Below are positions 1 to 11,106 of a DNA stretch of 64,000 nucleotides, one piece after another. How positions within the stretch are numbered: position 1 is the first letter of the stretch; every line of letters starts with the position of its first letter. The translations under genes were made by a program, and so were the position numbers. The notes beneath the pieces were generated by a model that was given only the letters and a program-made list of their open reading frames with translations, was not told where the DNA came from and ran no database searches. Origin of the DNA: Pseudotabrizicola sp. (GTDB lineage: Bacteria; Pseudomonadota; Alphaproteobacteria; Rhodobacterales; Rhodobacteraceae); assembly GCF_030656345.1 (NCBI RefSeq), contig NZ_JAUSNR010000024.1, forward strand, positions 1-64,000, in the 5' to 3' direction.

Positions 1-728
1 TTGAACCGCTGGACACGCCCGAGCGCCGGGCGGGGCTGAAGGGACGGCTGCGCCAGGCCGCCTCGGCGGTGCAGGACAAGGATCTGGCCGAACAGTACAG
101 GCGAGAACTGTTCGACCGCTTCGACGCCCTGTTTCCCGCCCGCCGCGCGCCCGCCGCGTCGCCGGCCGCCGGAGCCGGGGGCCGCTGGAGGCCGGGGCCG
201 CCGCCGAAGCTGGGGCAGACCGCCGAGGGGGCGCAGGCGATGCAGTCGCTGAGCCGTTCGATCGAGCCGGTGGCCGCGGCCCTGGCCCACGGCGCGGTCG
301 ACGACCCGGAACGGATGGACGATCACCTCGAGGCGATCGCCCGGCACGGCTTCGGCGACCCCGCCCTGGACGGACTGGCGCAGGAGCTGGTTCGCCTGCG
401 GTTCTCGGGGCAAGACCTTGACTCAGCCGCCCTCCGACGCCATCTGGCGCAATCGGGTCATGGCGTTTTGATGCACGAGGTCGAGAAGGCGGCGGCAAAG
501 TCCGGCGCGCCCTTCCTGGCCGCAGACAAGCCCCTCGGCGAGGCGCGGATCCGATGGTCGCAGGCGTTCGACGCGCTCACCCGCGTGGCGGCGCTGGAAG
601 ACGCCCTGACTTCGGCGCGTGGCGTGCCGGGGCAGGACGAGGCGTTTCGCCGGCTGAAGGCCGAGCGTGACGTCCTGCGTCGCGCGATCAAAACCGGCGA
701 GATTTGGGAAGACAGCGCGGGTTCGTAA
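1..728 (+). CDS. dnaG: DNA primase DnaG, C-terminal part (5' end outside window)
   Basis: The open frame runs in from the window edge (codons from base 3) to a TAA at 728, so only about 241 C-terminal residues are seen. The visible start PLDTPERRAGLKGRLRQ, followed by a YRREL segment and a long alpha-helical tail, matches the weakly conserved C-terminal region of alphaproteobacterial primase, which contacts the replicative helicase. The catalytic TOPRIM domain lies outside the window. The gene is followed 67 bases later by rpoD, the usual dnaG-rpoD order. Like rpoD, it resembles Caulobacteraceae more than the Rhodobacterales genes further right. That placement is from memory of the families, not from an alignment. 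Confidence 0.8.
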   Translation, partial: EPLDTPERRAGLKGRLRQAASAVQDKDLAEQYRRELFDRFDALFPARRAPAASPAAGAGGRWRPGPPPKLGQTAEGAQAMQSLSRSIEPVAAALAHGAVDDPERMDDHLEAIARHGFGDPALDGLAQELVRLRFSGQDLDSAALRRHLAQSGHGVLMHEVEKAAAKSGAPFLAADKPLGEARIRWSQAFDALTRVAALEDALTSARGVPGQDEAFRRLKAERDVLRRAIKTGEIWEDSAGS

Positions 729-795
729 CAAACGACCCCGCCACACGTTGTATTGGCGGACGGCCTGATCAGCCCTCCACCCGGAGACATACTGA

Positions 796-2760
<1,965 letters not shown>

Positions 2761-2771
2761 GGACATAGAAG

Positions 2772-3131
2772 GTGAACCTCACTGATCTACGCGAAGAAAT
2801 CATCGCGGCAGACGCAAAATCCGCGTTCGATGTCCTTGTCGCTGGGTTTTCGTCGCATGCCGAGTTCTCGGTTCACGCACATGAACAGGGTTTTCTAAAC
2901 AGCCTGCGGATTTTGCGGGGGGATGATTTCTGTTTCGCCGCCATCCCGCACGACGAGTGGGTTCTGGCCTACATTCGAAAGCCCGCGTTGCGGCACGGGC
3001 TTTCGACTTATGAAAATGTCGTGGCGGAATTTCCGGATGCCCGACTTAACAGTAAGGGCGAAATCACTTTGCGGATTCGCGACGCTGCAACTGCTGAACG
3101 TTGGCTCTCCGTAGCCTTGGCGGAAGCATAG
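2772..3131 (+). CDS. conserved hypothetical protein, 119 residues
   Basis: The frame opens with GTG at 2772, preceded by an AGAAGG ribosome-binding site, 11 bases after the rpoD stop. No known domain is recognised. The protein is soluble, without signal peptide or membrane segment, and mixes charged and aromatic residues as a real globular protein would. Its GC content is visibly lower than its neighbours on both sides, and it shares that trait with the last codons of rpoD. It could be an acquired gene, or the first gene of the right-hand genome if the window is a join. Function unknown. Confidence 0.6.
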   Translation: MNLTDLREEIIAADAKSAFDVLVAGFSSHAEFSVHAHEQGFLNSLRILRGDDFCFAAIPHDEWVLAYIRKPALRHGLSTYENVVAEFPDARLNSKGEITLRIRDAATAERWLSVALAEA

Positions 3132-3203
3132 CGGTAGTGTGGATGGGTCTTCGGGCCTGATCGGCACACCGCCCGCAAACCGTGCGGCACGTCTCATCCA
3201 TCC

Positions 3204-3267
3204 GTAGGGCGGGGTTCACCCCGCCTCCCCTCATGCCCAACAAAAGCCGGGGTGAACCCCGCCCTAC
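3204..3267. repeat. inverted repeat, GTAGGGCGGGGTTCACCCC family
   Basis: The arm at 3204-3222 is repeated in inverse orientation at 3248-3267, with about 25 bases between. Each arm is itself nearly palindromic around GGGGTTCACCCC. A third, single copy lies at 26105-26124. This is a dispersed intergenic repeat, able to form a strong hairpin between the small gene at 2772 and the HlyU-like gene. No coding capacity is seen in 3132-3369. Confidence 0.75.
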
Positions 3268-3369
3268 CGCTTTTTGCCCGGCGGCGCCGATTGGCGCAAG
3301 TCTGCCGCGCCCGCCCTTGCCTCCCCATGCAAAACCAACCATTCTTGCCCGACACGCCCGGAGTCTCCC

Positions 3370-3651
3370 ATGACCTCATTCCTCTCCCGCCTGTTCGGCA
3401 AATCCGCCGCCGCTCCCCCTGCGGCCCCAGATCCCGTCCTGCACAACGATTTCCGCATCTTCCCCGACCCGATCAAAGAGGGCAGCACCTTCCGCATCGC
3501 CGCCCGCGTTGAAAAGACCATCGCGGGCGAGGTGAAATCCCACCAGCTGATCCGCGCCGACACACGCGGCAGTCTGGACGAGGCCACCGAAGCCTCTGTC
3601 GCCAAGGCCAGGCAGGCCATCGACCAGTTGGGCGACACGCTGTTCAGCTGA
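3370..3651 (+). CDS. HlyU family protein
   Basis: This 93-residue protein starts MTSFLSRLFG and has the family core FRIFPDPIKEGSTFRIAARV, then HQLIRADTRGSLDEA and a C-terminal helix ending in DTLFS. HlyU-type small proteins of Rhodobacterales are annotated as transcriptional regulators, but the family also lacks an obvious classical helix-turn-helix, so the role is uncertain. The ATG at 3370 was chosen over an upstream in-frame start because family members begin with the SLFSRLFG-like segment. It is a single gene flanked by repeats and a convergent hypothetical gene. Confidence 0.8.
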   Translation: MTSFLSRLFGKSAAAPPAAPDPVLHNDFRIFPDPIKEGSTFRIAARVEKTIAGEVKSHQLIRADTRGSLDEATEASVAKARQAIDQLGDTLFS

Positions 3652-3688
3652 CCCCGGCCTGTAAGCTCACCAAACCCCGGCCGCCCCT

Positions 3689-3994
3689 TCAGGCCGGGTC
3701 GGCCTCCACCACCTCCCACGCCTCGCCCATCGCCACAATGCAGGCCCGCCCGTCGCTGTAGCTTTGCACCAGCGTCCAGTCGCCGCGCGGCGTGGCCCAG
3801 ACCTCCATCACCATCTCCACATTGCGCACCCCCTGCCCGGCCAGTTGCGCGCCGTATTGCACGGTCAGCCGCTGCACCATCTGGGCCCGCGGGGCGCAGA
3901 TCACCTCGGCCAGCGGCGACCCGGCGGCCAGCGGCGATGCACCCGGCCAAAGCAGGATCAGACAGGCCAGCACAGGCATGATTCGGATGTCCAT
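3689..3994 (-). CDS. small exported hypothetical protein
   Basis: This 101-residue product has a hydrophobic N-terminal segment (PVLACLILLWPGASPLAAG) that looks like a signal peptide with cleavage after Ala-Ala-Gly or nearby. The mature part has two cysteines (in VICAPRA and RACIVA) that could pair in the periplasm, and aromatic-rich strands. No domain is recognised. It converges with the HlyU-like gene, 37 bases away. The type is common in Rhodobacterales as a conserved periplasmic protein of unknown role. Confidence 0.6.
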   Translation of the reverse strand: MDIRIMPVLACLILLWPGASPLAAGSPLAEVICAPRAQMVQRLTVQYGAQLAGQGVRNVEMVMEVWATPRGDWTLVQSYSDGRACIVAMGEAWEVVEADPA

Positions 3995-4330
3995 ACAGAA
4001 AACCGTAACACAGGGATGACAAATTCAAAGCCTCTCGCCAAACCACCCTGACCGCGCCCGGTTACCATTCCCCTGCCCCAACGCGCGCCCCACCGGGGCC
4101 AATCCCCCTGCGCACACACGTCATGCGCAAAGCCATACGTTTTCCATACGCAAACCAGACGCAAACCAGCCCCGCTGAGTCCGCGCCGCCACACCTCCCT
4201 CCCCAGATCATGTGGCACCAACTTCGCCCTAGCCCAGATCGCTGGCTTGCCCCTATACTCTGTGGATACCAACCCGGAGCATACCGGGATCAGAGGCAGG
4301 CCCATCAACGAACAAGCGAGGAGGGAGCCT
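3995..4330. other. intergenic region upstream of nrdR
   Basis: No gene is seen in these 336 bases. It should hold the promoters of the exported protein (leftward) and of nrdR (rightward). The segment at 4251-4265 (CCCTATACTCTGTGG) loosely resembles an NrdR box of the CTATATCTTGTG type. Only one copy is present, whereas NrdR sites usually come in pairs, so this is weak evidence for autoregulation. Confidence 0.3.
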
Positions 4331-4798
4331 ATGCGCTGCCCATTCTGCGGCAATATCGACACCCAGGTGAAGGACTCGCGCCCGGCCGAGGATCACGTCG
4401 CCATCCGGCGCCGGCGGTTCTGCCCGGCCTGCGGGGGGCGCTTTACCACCTATGAACGCGTGCAATTGCGCGATCTTGTGGTCATCAAATCCTCTGGCAA
4501 ACGCGAGGATTTTGACCGCGACAAGCTGGAACGCGCCATCCGCATCTCGATGCAGAAACGCCCCATCGACCCGGAACGGATCGACCAGATGATCAGCGGA
4601 ATCGTGCGGCGGCTGGAATCGATCGGCGATACCGACATCCCGTCGCGCACCATCGGTGATATCGTCATGGAAAGTCTGGCGCGGATCGACACCGTGGCCT
4701 ACGTCCGTTTTGCCAGCGTTTACAAGAACTTCCAGGCGGCAGACGATTTTGACAAATTCGTCAGCGAGTTGCGCCCCGGCGAAAAACCGGAAGAGTGA
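4331..4798 (+). CDS. nrdR: transcriptional repressor NrdR
   Basis: NrdR represses ribonucleotide reductase genes according to the ATP/dATP balance. The 155-residue product has the usual length. It shows the N-terminal zinc ribbon MRCPFCGN ... FCPACGGRF (residues 1-35) and then the ATP-cone domain, with [21 protein letters not shown] near 50-70 and [11 protein letters not shown] near 120. The start at MRCPFC fits the family; an ATG further upstream would add 28 unrelated residues. It overlaps ribD by four bases, a pairing (nrdR-ribD) common in alphaproteobacteria. Confidence 0.97.
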   Translation: MRCPFCGNIDTQVKDSRPAEDHVAIRRRRFCPACGGRFTTYERVQLRDLVVIKSSGKREDFDRDKLERAIRISMQKRPIDPERIDQMISGIVRRLESIGDTDIPSRTIGDIVMESLARIDTVAYVRFASVYKNFQAADDFDKFVSELRPGEKPEE

Positions 4799-5886
4799 GC
4801 GGGGCGGACGAAGCCCATATGGCCCACGCCCTCGCGCTTGCTGCGCGGGGGCTTGGCCGCACCTGGCCGAACCCGGCGGTCGGCTGTGTGATTGTCCGCG
4901 ATGGCCGCATCCTGGGCCGGGGCTGGACCCAGCCGGGGGGCCGCCCCCACGCCGAACGCCGCGCGCTGGACCTCGCGGGCGATGCGCGCGGGGCCACCGC
5001 TTATGTCACGCTGGAACCCTGCGCCCATCACGGCCACACCCCGCCCTGCAGCGATGCGCTGATCGCGGCGGGCGTTGCCCGTGTGGTCACAGCACTCACC
5101 GACCCCGACCCGCGTGTGTCGGGCAAGGGCCATGCGATGCTGCGTGCGGCCGGGATCACGGTTACCGAAAATATCCTTGCAGAACAAGCCACTCTCCTGA
5201 ACGCGGGCTTTCTGAAACGCGTGACCCGGGGCCTGCCCTTCGTCACCCTGAAACTCGCAACCACCATCGACGGCCGCATTGCCACCGCCAGCGGCGAGTC
5301 GCGCTGGATCACCGGCCCGCAGGCCCGGCGCTTCGTCCACGGGCTGCGCCTTACCCATGATGCGGTGATGGTCGGCTCCGGCACCGCCCGCGCCGATGAC
5401 CCGGATCTGACCGTGCGCGACATCGGGGCCACCCATCAGCCGGTCCGCGTCCTGCTGGACCGCGCCCTGTCGCACCGCCCCGACAGCCGCCTCGGCCAGA
5501 CCGCGCGGCAGCATCCGGTCTGGGTCCTGCACGCCGCCAACGCCCCGGCACAGGCGCAGCAAGCGTGGCAAGACACCGGCGCCGTGCTGCTGCCCTGCCC
5601 GACCGCCCAAGGCCACCTCGACCTGACCGCCGCATTGCAGATCCTTGCGGCCCAAGGCATCACCCGTATCCTGAGCGAGGGCGGCGGCACCATCGCCGCA
5701 GCGCTGATCGCTGCGGGCCTTGTCGATGACCTGATCCACCTGAGCGCTGGCAAACTGATCGGCGCAGATGGCACCCCGGCCCTAGGCCCGCTCACCCTGC
5801 CCCGCCTGTCCGACGCCCCGACCTTCCGCCTGATCGACCGGAAAACACTCGGGCCGGACACGCTGACCCACTGGACAAGCCTCTGA
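4795..5886 (+). CDS. ribD: bifunctional riboflavin deaminase/reductase RibD
   Basis: RibD performs the second and third steps of riboflavin synthesis: deamination of the pyrimidinone and reduction of its ribosyl chain. The deaminase domain (about 1-140) has PHAERRAL and the zinc-binding [13 protein letters not shown]. The reductase domain (about 145-363) begins [16 protein letters not shown] and has a [12 protein letters not shown] segment and the late [14 protein letters not shown]. Translation starts with GTG at 4795, inside the nrdR stop (GTGA overlap), so the two are co-translated. Other rib genes are not in the window. Confidence 0.96.
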   Translation: MSGADEAHMAHALALAARGLGRTWPNPAVGCVIVRDGRILGRGWTQPGGRPHAERRALDLAGDARGATAYVTLEPCAHHGHTPPCSDALIAAGVARVVTALTDPDPRVSGKGHAMLRAAGITVTENILAEQATLLNAGFLKRVTRGLPFVTLKLATTIDGRIATASGESRWITGPQARRFVHGLRLTHDAVMVGSGTARADDPDLTVRDIGATHQPVRVLLDRALSHRPDSRLGQTARQHPVWVLHAANAPAQAQQAWQDTGAVLLPCPTAQGHLDLTAALQILAAQGITRILSEGGGTIAAALIAAGLVDDLIHLSAGKLIGADGTPALGPLTLPRLSDAPTFRLIDRKTLGPDTLTHWTSL

Positions 5887-5888
5887 AG

Positions 5889-5922
5889 GCATTGCACCTT
5901 TCTTAAATACTCCCCGCAGAGC
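5889..5922. repeat. half-copy of the GGAGTATTTG repeat element
   Basis: The segment GCATTGCACCTTTCTTAAATACTCC sits between the convergent ribD and exported-protein genes. It is the same motif found in the elements at 8817, 22893 and 57180. It probably takes part in transcription termination. Only one arm is evident here. Confidence 0.5.
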
Positions 5923-5930
5923 GGCCTTTC

Positions 5931-6734
5931 CTAGCGCCGCGCCATCACCTTCGCGATAGCCGCCGGCATCAGCCCCGTCTGGTCGCCGAACACGCGCACG
6001 CCCTTGCCCTGTTCCCACAACGCCACCAGCAGCCAATCACGGTACATCGCGATGGCCCCTTCCGTGATGTCGCAGGCATGTGGCTGGCAGCCGCTGGCCA
6101 CCACCCAATCCCCCACGGTCTCGAAATTGCTGGCGACCCCGATGATCCGCTGTGCGTCCAGCAACGCCGCCTCCCCCATCTGCGCCACCAACCGCTCGCG
6201 CTGTTCGGGGGCCGACAGAAATTCACTCGGATGGCGTCCGAGCCAGGCCGAGGGCGGCGCGGTCGCCGCGATACCACTTGGCGGCATCTGCAGCACCACA
6301 TCACGGATCGCGGCGCTTTTCCCGTCCCAGTGAAAGGCAACCGGCCCCTCACCGGGCCGCATCGATGGCAGTGTCACGATCACAGACTCTGCGTCCCAGC
6401 TCACCTCGGCAAGGTCGGAACAGGTGCCAAAGCGGTCGCTCAGCCGCAGCTGCCCGGGGCGCGTGTCCAGCCAGACGAACTCCGCCGGGCAGGCCGATCC
6501 GCCGGAGGAGACCGACACCAGCACCACATCGCCAAGCCGTTCGCCAAAGGACGCATAGGGCATCCCTTCGAACACAAAGGTCTGCCCGCCGATGCTCAGC
6601 ACAGAATCGATGTCCTGCCGCGTGATGACCGCCACGCCAGAGGGCGTGTCGATCCGGTTATAGCTGTCCTGTGCCTGTACAGATCCGGCACAAGTTATGG
6701 CCATCAGGCCGATGATGGTTCCACGCATGGTCAT
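5931..6734 (-). CDS. exported protein with an Ivy-like C-terminal cysteine loop
   Basis: This 267-residue product has a signal peptide (IIGLMAITCAGSVQAQ, cleavage near residue 22). The middle, about 30-150, is beta-rich with a Cys pair (SACPAEF and GTCSDL) and no recognised domain. The last third (about 165-267) has a helical start and then VVASGCQPHACDITEGAIAMY. This resembles the CKPHDC loop that defines Ivy-type periplasmic lysozyme inhibitors, followed by a strand layout that would suit that fold. If so, it would protect peptidoglycan from lysozyme, but the loop has Ala in place of Asp. The Ivy link is inference from the motif alone. Confidence 0.55.
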   Translation of the reverse strand: MTMRGTIIGLMAITCAGSVQAQDSYNRIDTPSGVAVITRQDIDSVLSIGGQTFVFEGMPYASFGERLGDVVLVSVSSGGSACPAEFVWLDTRPGQLRLSDRFGTCSDLAEVSWDAESVIVTLPSMRPGEGPVAFHWDGKSAAIRDVVLQMPPSGIAATAPPSAWLGRHPSEFLSAPEQRERLVAQMGEAALLDAQRIIGVASNFETVGDWVVASGCQPHACDITEGAIAMYRDWLLVALWEQGKGVRVFGDQTGLMPAAIAKVMARR

Positions 6735-6736
6735 CC

Positions 6737-7768
6737 CTACCCTTCTGCAAATAAATCGCCCTGCCCCGGCACCTTGGGTGCCTCCAGCCCCAGATGCCGC
6801 CAGGCCTTTGATCCCAGCATCCGCCCGCGCGGGGTGCGCAGGATCAGCCCCTGCTGCAACAGATACGGCTCGATCACCTCTTCAATGGCATCGCGCGGCT
6901 CGCTCAGCGCGGCGGCAATCGTCTCCACCCCCACCGGGCCGCCGCCGTAATTCTCGGCCAGCAGCACCAGATAGCGCCGGTCGGCCCCGTCCAGCCCCAG
7001 ATGATCGACCCCCAGCCGCGTCAGCGCCCGGTCGGCAAGCGCCCGGCTGATCCGCCCGCCCTCTTCCACCAACGCAAAATCCACCACCCGGCGCAGCAGG
7101 CGCCCGGCGATGCGCGGGGTGCCACGCGCGCGGCGCGCAATCTCGCGGCAGCCCTCAGGCTCGGCCTGCACGCCCAGAAGCCGCGCGCCACGGGTCACAA
7201 TCTCGAACAGCTCGGCTTCGGTATAGAATTCCAGCCGGGTCGGAATGCCGAAGCGGTCGCGCAGGGGCGTGGTCAAAAGCCCCAGCCGTGTGGTGGCCCC
7301 CACGAGAGTAAACGGCTGTAATTCAATGCGAACCGTCCGCGCCGCAGGCCCCTCGCCGATCACCAGATCGAGCGCAAAATCCTCAAGCGCCGGGTACAGC
7401 ACCTCTTCGACCACCGGCGACAGCCGGTGAATTTCGTCGATGAACAGCACATCGCGCGGTTCCAGATTGGTCAGGATTGCGGCCAGATCACCGGGGCGGG
7501 CCAGCACCGGGCCAGAGGTCATCCGAAACCCCACCCCCAACTCGCGCGCCATGATCTGCGCCAGCGTGGTCTTGCCAAGGCCCGGTGGCCCGTGGAACAG
7601 CGTATGGTCCATCGCCTCGCCGCGCATCTTCGCGGCTTCGATGAACACACGCAGATTGGCCCGCGCCTCGGCCTGCCCGATAAATTCGTCCAGGCCCTGC
7701 GGGCGCAAGGCGCGGTCAGTGTCTTCGGGCAAGCGCTCGGGGCGCAGGGCGGGATCTGGCTGCAACAT
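6737..7768 (-). CDS. ruvB: Holliday junction branch migration helicase RuvB
   Basis: RuvB is the hexameric ATPase that drives branch migration of Holliday junctions together with RuvA. The 343-residue protein shows Walker [14 protein letters not shown] (about 60), Walker [18 protein letters not shown] (about 113), sensor [19 protein letters not shown] (about 160) and the C-terminal winged helix with TPRGRMLGS. It is the last gene of a leftward ruvC-ruvA-htpX-ruvB group; htpX lies 56 bases upstream. The exported protein gene at 5931 follows with only two bases between, so it may be in the same transcript. Confidence 0.97.
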   Translation of the reverse strand: MLQPDPALRPERLPEDTDRALRPQGLDEFIGQAEARANLRVFIEAAKMRGEAMDHTLFHGPPGLGKTTLAQIMARELGVGFRMTSGPVLARPGDLAAILTNLEPRDVLFIDEIHRLSPVVEEVLYPALEDFALDLVIGEGPAARTVRIELQPFTLVGATTRLGLLTTPLRDRFGIPTRLEFYTEAELFEIVTRGARLLGVQAEPEGCREIARRARGTPRIAGRLLRRVVDFALVEEGGRISRALADRALTRLGVDHLGLDGADRRYLVLLAENYGGGPVGVETIAAALSEPRDAIEEVIEPYLLQQGLILRTPRGRMLGSKAWRHLGLEAPKVPGQGDLFAEG

Positions 7769-7824
7769 GGCAGAACAATCCCCGAACGCCGGGGATTTTG
7801 CAAGCCGTCAGATCAGACCACAGG

Positions 7825-8736
7825 TCAGACCCACGGCCCGGATTTCGGCGCTGCACGCCCACCCGCCCGCGGGATCGACGACCGCCCCACCGGCTGGCGC
7901 GTCACCGTCATCGCCTCCAGCGCCGCAATCCGGTTGGCGGTGTTGGGATGGGTCGAGAACAGCTTGTCATGCGCATGGGCATGCAGCGGGTTGATGATGA
8001 ACATATGCGCAATGGCCGGATTGCGCTCGGCCGCGTTGTTGTCGATGCCCTTGGCAAAGGCGTCGATCTTGTGCAACGCACTGGCCAGCCAGGACGGATT
8101 CCCACAAATCTCCGCCCCGACCCGGTCGGCCTCATACTCGCGTGAGCGTGAGATCGCCATCTGCACCAGCGCCGCCGCCAAGGGCGCAAGGATCATCAGG
8201 GCAATGGTGCCGATCATTCCGCCGGGCCGGTCGCGGCTGCCACCGAAGAACAGCGCGAAATTCGCCAGCATCGAAATTGCCCCGGCAAAGGTGGCCGTGA
8301 CAGTCATGATCAGCGTGTCATGGTTGCGGATATGCGCCAGTTCATGCGCCATCACGGCCGCCACCTCTTCGTCACTCAACCGGCGCAACAGGCCCGTGGT
8401 CGCCGCAACCGCCGCGTTCTGCGGGTTGCGCCCGGTGGCAAAGGCATTGGGCTGGTCGGTGTCGATCACAAAGACCCTGGGGCGCGGCATTCCCGCCCCG
8501 TCGGCCAGTCGGTGCACCATCCGCACCAGCCCCGGCGCGCTGGCCTCATCCACGGCCTTGGCCCCGGTCATCGACAGCACGGCCTTGTCCGAGTTCCAGT
8601 AGGCAAACAGGTTCATCGCCGCCGCAACCGCCAGCGCAATCGCCGCCCCGCTGGCCCCGCCCAGCATTGCGCCCAAGCCCATGAACAGGGCCGTCAGCGC
8701 CGCCATCAGCATGAATGTCTTGACGTAGCCGCCCAT
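7825..8736 (-). CDS. htpX: M48 family membrane metalloprotease HtpX
   Basis: HtpX is an inner-membrane zinc protease for quality control of misfolded membrane proteins. The start [20 protein letters not shown] gives 303 residues. Two N-terminal membrane segments (about 5-50) come first. The catalytic [13 protein letters not shown] (HEXXH) is near 130, two further membrane segments follow, and the zinc-ligand glutamate lies in [12 protein letters not shown] near 205. A C-terminal [13 protein letters not shown] motif completes the family pattern. It sits inside the ruv group, between ruvA and ruvB, separated from ruvA by a repeat element. Confidence 0.93.
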   Translation of the reverse strand: MGGYVKTFMLMAALTALFMGLGAMLGGASGAAIALAVAAAMNLFAYWNSDKAVLSMTGAKAVDEASAPGLVRMVHRLADGAGMPRPRVFVIDTDQPNAFATGRNPQNAAVAATTGLLRRLSDEEVAAVMAHELAHIRNHDTLIMTVTATFAGAISMLANFALFFGGSRDRPGGMIGTIALMILAPLAAALVQMAISRSREYEADRVGAEICGNPSWLASALHKIDAFAKGIDNNAAERNPAIAHMFIINPLHAHAHDKLFSTHPNTANRIAALEAMTVTRQPVGRSSIPRAGGRAAPKSGPWV

Positions 8737-8816
8737 GGGTCCCCTCGCTTTTACCACTTCCGATATGGGAAACCCCGGCGCAGTTGAAAAGAGCGACACG
8801 TCAATTCGGCCTGTGA

Positions 8817-8876
8817 ATTGCAGCTTTTCCAAATACTCCGGGGGGGGCGCGGCACGCGCGGGGGGCTGGCCCCCCT
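8817..8876. repeat. GGAGTATTTG-type repeat element between ruvA and htpX
   Basis: GCAGCTTTTCCAAATACTCC is followed by a run of eight or more Gs and a G/C inverted repeat (CGCGGCACGCGCG, then GGGGGCTGGCCCCCC). It overlaps the last two bases of ruvA. It resembles the hairpins at 47544 and 57180 and may attenuate transcription from ruvA into htpX. Confidence 0.55.
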
Positions 8877-9555
8877 ACTTCGGTGCCAGCAAACGCAACG
8901 CCTTGCGGATGATGGTGCCGGTTTCTGCCTCCGGCTCTTCCCCGGCCACCGTGGCCACGGCCTGCGCCGCGTCGCCATGGCCATACCCAAGGTTCAGAAG
9001 CGCCGACAGCGCATCCGCAGTGGCCCCGGCCCGCCGGGCCGGGCCTTCGTCCGACTTTGCCGCTTTCTTTGGCGGGGCCACCGGGGCCATATCCTCGATC
9101 ACCTGATCATCGACCTCGGCCCGGGCCGACAGGCTGACGCCTGCGGCCATCACCGCCGGGGCCTTGGCCTTCAGCTCCAGAATAACCCGCTGCGCCAGTT
9201 TCGGCCCCACACCGGGGGCGGCCTGCACCGCGCGCGCGTCGCCCAGCGTGATCGCGCGCGCCACACCTTCTGCCCCCAGCGCGCCCAGAATGGACAGCGC
9301 CGCCTTGGCCCCAACCCCCTGCACCGTCACCAGCAGCCGGTGCCATTCCTTTTCCAGCATGGTCGGAAAGCCGAACAGTTGCAGCAGATCTTCACGCACC
9401 AAGAGTTCGGTATACAGCGACACCGGCTCGCCCAGCAGCGGCAGCGCTGCCATTGTTCGGTCCGACACATGCACGATATAGCCCACGCCGCGCACGTCGA
9501 TCAGCACTTCGCCGGTGCCGCGCCAGTCCAGCCTGCCAGAGATTTTCCCGATCAT
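8875..9555 (-). CDS. ruvA: Holliday junction DNA helicase subunit RuvA
   Basis: RuvA forms the tetramer that binds the four-way junction and loads RuvB. The 226-residue protein starts [21 protein letters not shown] (OB-fold, 1-65). It then has two helix-hairpin-helix segments, with [13 protein letters not shown] and [17 protein letters not shown] between 70 and 140. A flexible linker and the C-terminal RuvB-contact domain ([13 protein letters not shown]) follow. Its start overlaps the ruvC stop by four bases (ATGA), indicating coupled translation. It is slightly longer than the E. coli protein because of the linker. Confidence 0.97.
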   Translation of the reverse strand: MIGKISGRLDWRGTGEVLIDVRGVGYIVHVSDRTMAALPLLGEPVSLYTELLVREDLLQLFGFPTMLEKEWHRLLVTVQGVGAKAALSILGALGAEGVARAITLGDARAVQAAPGVGPKLAQRVILELKAKAPAVMAAGVSLSARAEVDDQVIEDMAPVAPPKKAAKSDEGPARRAGATADALSALLNLGYGHGDAAQAVATVAGEEPEAETGTIIRKALRLLAPK

Positions 9556-10064
9556 CCTGCCGCCCTTTTCACTGCGGCTTCCAGCCGGCCTGCCGATTGC
9601 AGATGATGCGCGTGGCAGATCGCGATGGCCAGCGCATCCGCCGCATCCGGCCCGGCGATCACCACGCCCGGCAGATGCAACCGCACCATATGGTCAACCT
9701 GCACCTTGGCGGCATGGCCGACACCCACCACACATTTCTTGACCGCATTGGGGGCATATTCCCCCACCGCCAGCCCGAACTGCGCGGGCACCAGCAAGGC
9801 AATGCCGCGCGCCTGCCCCAGTTTCAGCGTCGCCACCGCGTCCTTGTTCACAAATGTATGCTCCACCGCCGCCGTTTCGGGCTGCCACTGGCGGATCACC
9901 TCGGTCAATTGGGCGTGCAGGCTGCGCAACCGTTCGGCCAACGACCCCTCCGCCCCATCGGAATGGCAGATGCCATTTGCGACATGGGTGATTCGCGCGC
10001 CTGCCACGTCAATCACGCCCCAGCCAAGGTTTCGTAACCCCGGATCGATTCCCACAACCCGCAT
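9552..10064 (-). CDS. ruvC: Holliday junction resolvase RuvC
   Basis: RuvC cuts the Holliday junction symmetrically after RuvAB migration. The start [18 protein letters not shown] gives 170 residues, the normal length, and supplies the first catalytic Asp (GIDPG). The other acidic residues are the Glu in [11 protein letters not shown] near 66 and the Asp pair in [14 protein letters not shown] near 145. The open frame extends far upstream with no family similarity, so the internal start was chosen; a second possible start (MRAG) lies 12 bases upstream. First gene of the ruv group. Confidence 0.96.
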   Translation of the reverse strand: MRVVGIDPGLRNLGWGVIDVAGARITHVANGICHSDGAEGSLAERLRSLHAQLTEVIRQWQPETAAVEHTFVNKDAVATLKLGQARGIALLVPAQFGLAVGEYAPNAVKKCVVGVGHAAKVQVDHMVRLHLPGVVIAGPDAADALAIAICHAHHLQSAGRLEAAVKRAAG

Positions 10065-10285
10065 CCCTGCCCGCATCCCTGTTTTCCGGTCTGTCTGTTT
10101 GGCAAGGGCTAGCACGAAAGGGGAACATTCGCCAAGCCAATTCCCCGCACGGGCCGAAATCGACCCGGCAAGCAGCCCGGTTTTTACACCGCCGTTACAC
10201 TTCGGGCCTGATACCGACATTCGGCGCGTGAAAGACGACGCCTCCGGCCATGTCCTTAAAATTAAGGCAAAAACCGGGGTTCCGC

Positions 10286-10304
10286 CCATGCAGTGGCTGC
10301 ATGG
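10286..10304. promoter_or_regulatory. palindrome upstream of DUF1127 gene (CCATGCAG-N3-CTGCATGG)
   Basis: This 19-base perfect palindrome ends 105 bases before the DUF1127 start at 10410 and is followed by CAGC. The same palindrome, also followed by CAGC, ends 108 bases before the second DUF1127 gene (35952-35970). A TTGCACATG stretch follows both. It is probably a regulator-binding site. The CTGCA/TGCAG content recalls PhaR-type sites of Rhodobacterales, but this is inference. The rest of 10065-10409 holds another palindrome, CCTTAAAATTAAGG, and no gene. Confidence 0.6.
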
Positions 10305-10409
10305 CAGCCATGATGCGGGGCCATCTTGCTTTGCACATGCAGCATCGTTATCTGGCAAAGCGAGGGCAAAAACGCCTCTCACATAAGCAGTTTAAAAAGG
10401 ATCACCGCA

Positions 10410-10613
10410 ATGGCCGCTTTTGAAACGACCCGCACGGCGCCGTTCGGCGCCATCTCGATTTTCCGCGCCGTTCAGGGCGTTGGCAGCATGTTTGCCGCCG
10501 TTTCCGCCTGGAACGATGCCCGTATTACCCGCAAAGCCCTGTCCAGACTGTCGGACCGTGAGCTTGACGATATCGGCCTGTGCCGCGGCGACATCGAGAG
10601 CCTGACCCGCTGA
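10410..10613 (+). CDS. DUF1127 domain small protein
   Basis: The 67-residue product has a variable N-terminus (MAAFETTRTAPFGA) and then the DUF1127 core WNDARITRKALSRLSDRELDDIGLCRGDI. The arginine-rich, LSDRELDDIG-type motif defines the family, some members of which bind RNA. The ATG at 10410 follows an AAAAGGA ribosome-binding site. It is a single gene with its own terminator. It shares an upstream palindrome with the second DUF1127 gene at 36079, but no CCTCCTCCC hairpins follow this copy. Confidence 0.88.
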   Translation: MAAFETTRTAPFGAISIFRAVQGVGSMFAAVSAWNDARITRKALSRLSDRELDDIGLCRGDIESLTR

Positions 10614-10670
10614 ACCGGACCCCGGCCTTGACGCCGCCCCGGTTCCGCCAAAGGATCAGCCGAATGACAT

Positions 10671-10710
10671 AAGGCCGCCGAGCATCGCTCTGGCGGCCTT
10701 CTTGTTTGTG
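10671..10710 (+). terminator. Rho-independent terminator of the DUF1127 gene
   Basis: A 9-bp perfect stem (AAGGCCGCC at 10671-10679 with GGCGGCCTT at 10692-10700) closes a 12-base loop and is followed by CTTGTTTGTG. It lies 57 bases after the stop codon of the DUF1127 gene. Confidence 0.8.
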
Positions 10711-10743
10711 CTGCCGTTTGTTCCGGACCCGCAGGCGGACCGC

Positions 10744-11106
10744 TCAGCCGTCAAGCCGTCCGAACAGCGCAATCTGCCGCGCAATTGTCGTGGTGACGGG
10801 ATCAGCCTGCATCAGCCAGCCGCCAAGGCGTTCCACCCCCTGCCCCGCCAGCAGATCGGCGACCCGGTCGCTGTAAGCCACGCTTCCCAGCTGATACAGG
10901 AAGGCCGCTTTCATCAAAGTGCCAACGAAGACCGCGATGAAAAGCGGGCGCAGCACCGGCACCCGGATCTTGCGGCGGTACCTGGGATGGGACCGGGTGT
11001 AGAACGAACGCCCCAGCGCGCCCTCAGCCTCAAAGCCATGACCTTTGGCATGGGCCTTGTGAATGCGCGCAATGCGGGTATTGAACTCAGCGATGCTGTC
11101 AGACAT
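10744..11106 (-). CDS. conserved membrane-anchored hypothetical protein
   Basis: This 120-residue product starts MSDSIAEFNTRIARIHKAHAKGHGFEAEGALGR. It has one membrane segment near 60-80 (VLRPLFIAVFVGTLMKAAFLYQ), followed by a helix (YSDRVADLLAG) and a C-terminal part. Proteins of this layout are conserved next to prmA in Rhodobacterales but have no assigned function. The internal ATG at 11106 was preferred because upstream residues look non-coding and overlap prmA's downstream region. It ends 109 bases from prmA and is transcribed the same way. Confidence 0.65.
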   Translation of the reverse strand: MSDSIAEFNTRIARIHKAHAKGHGFEAEGALGRSFYTRSHPRYRRKIRVPVLRPLFIAVFVGTLMKAAFLYQLGSVAYSDRVADLLAGQGVERLGGWLMQADPVTTTIARQIALFGRLDG

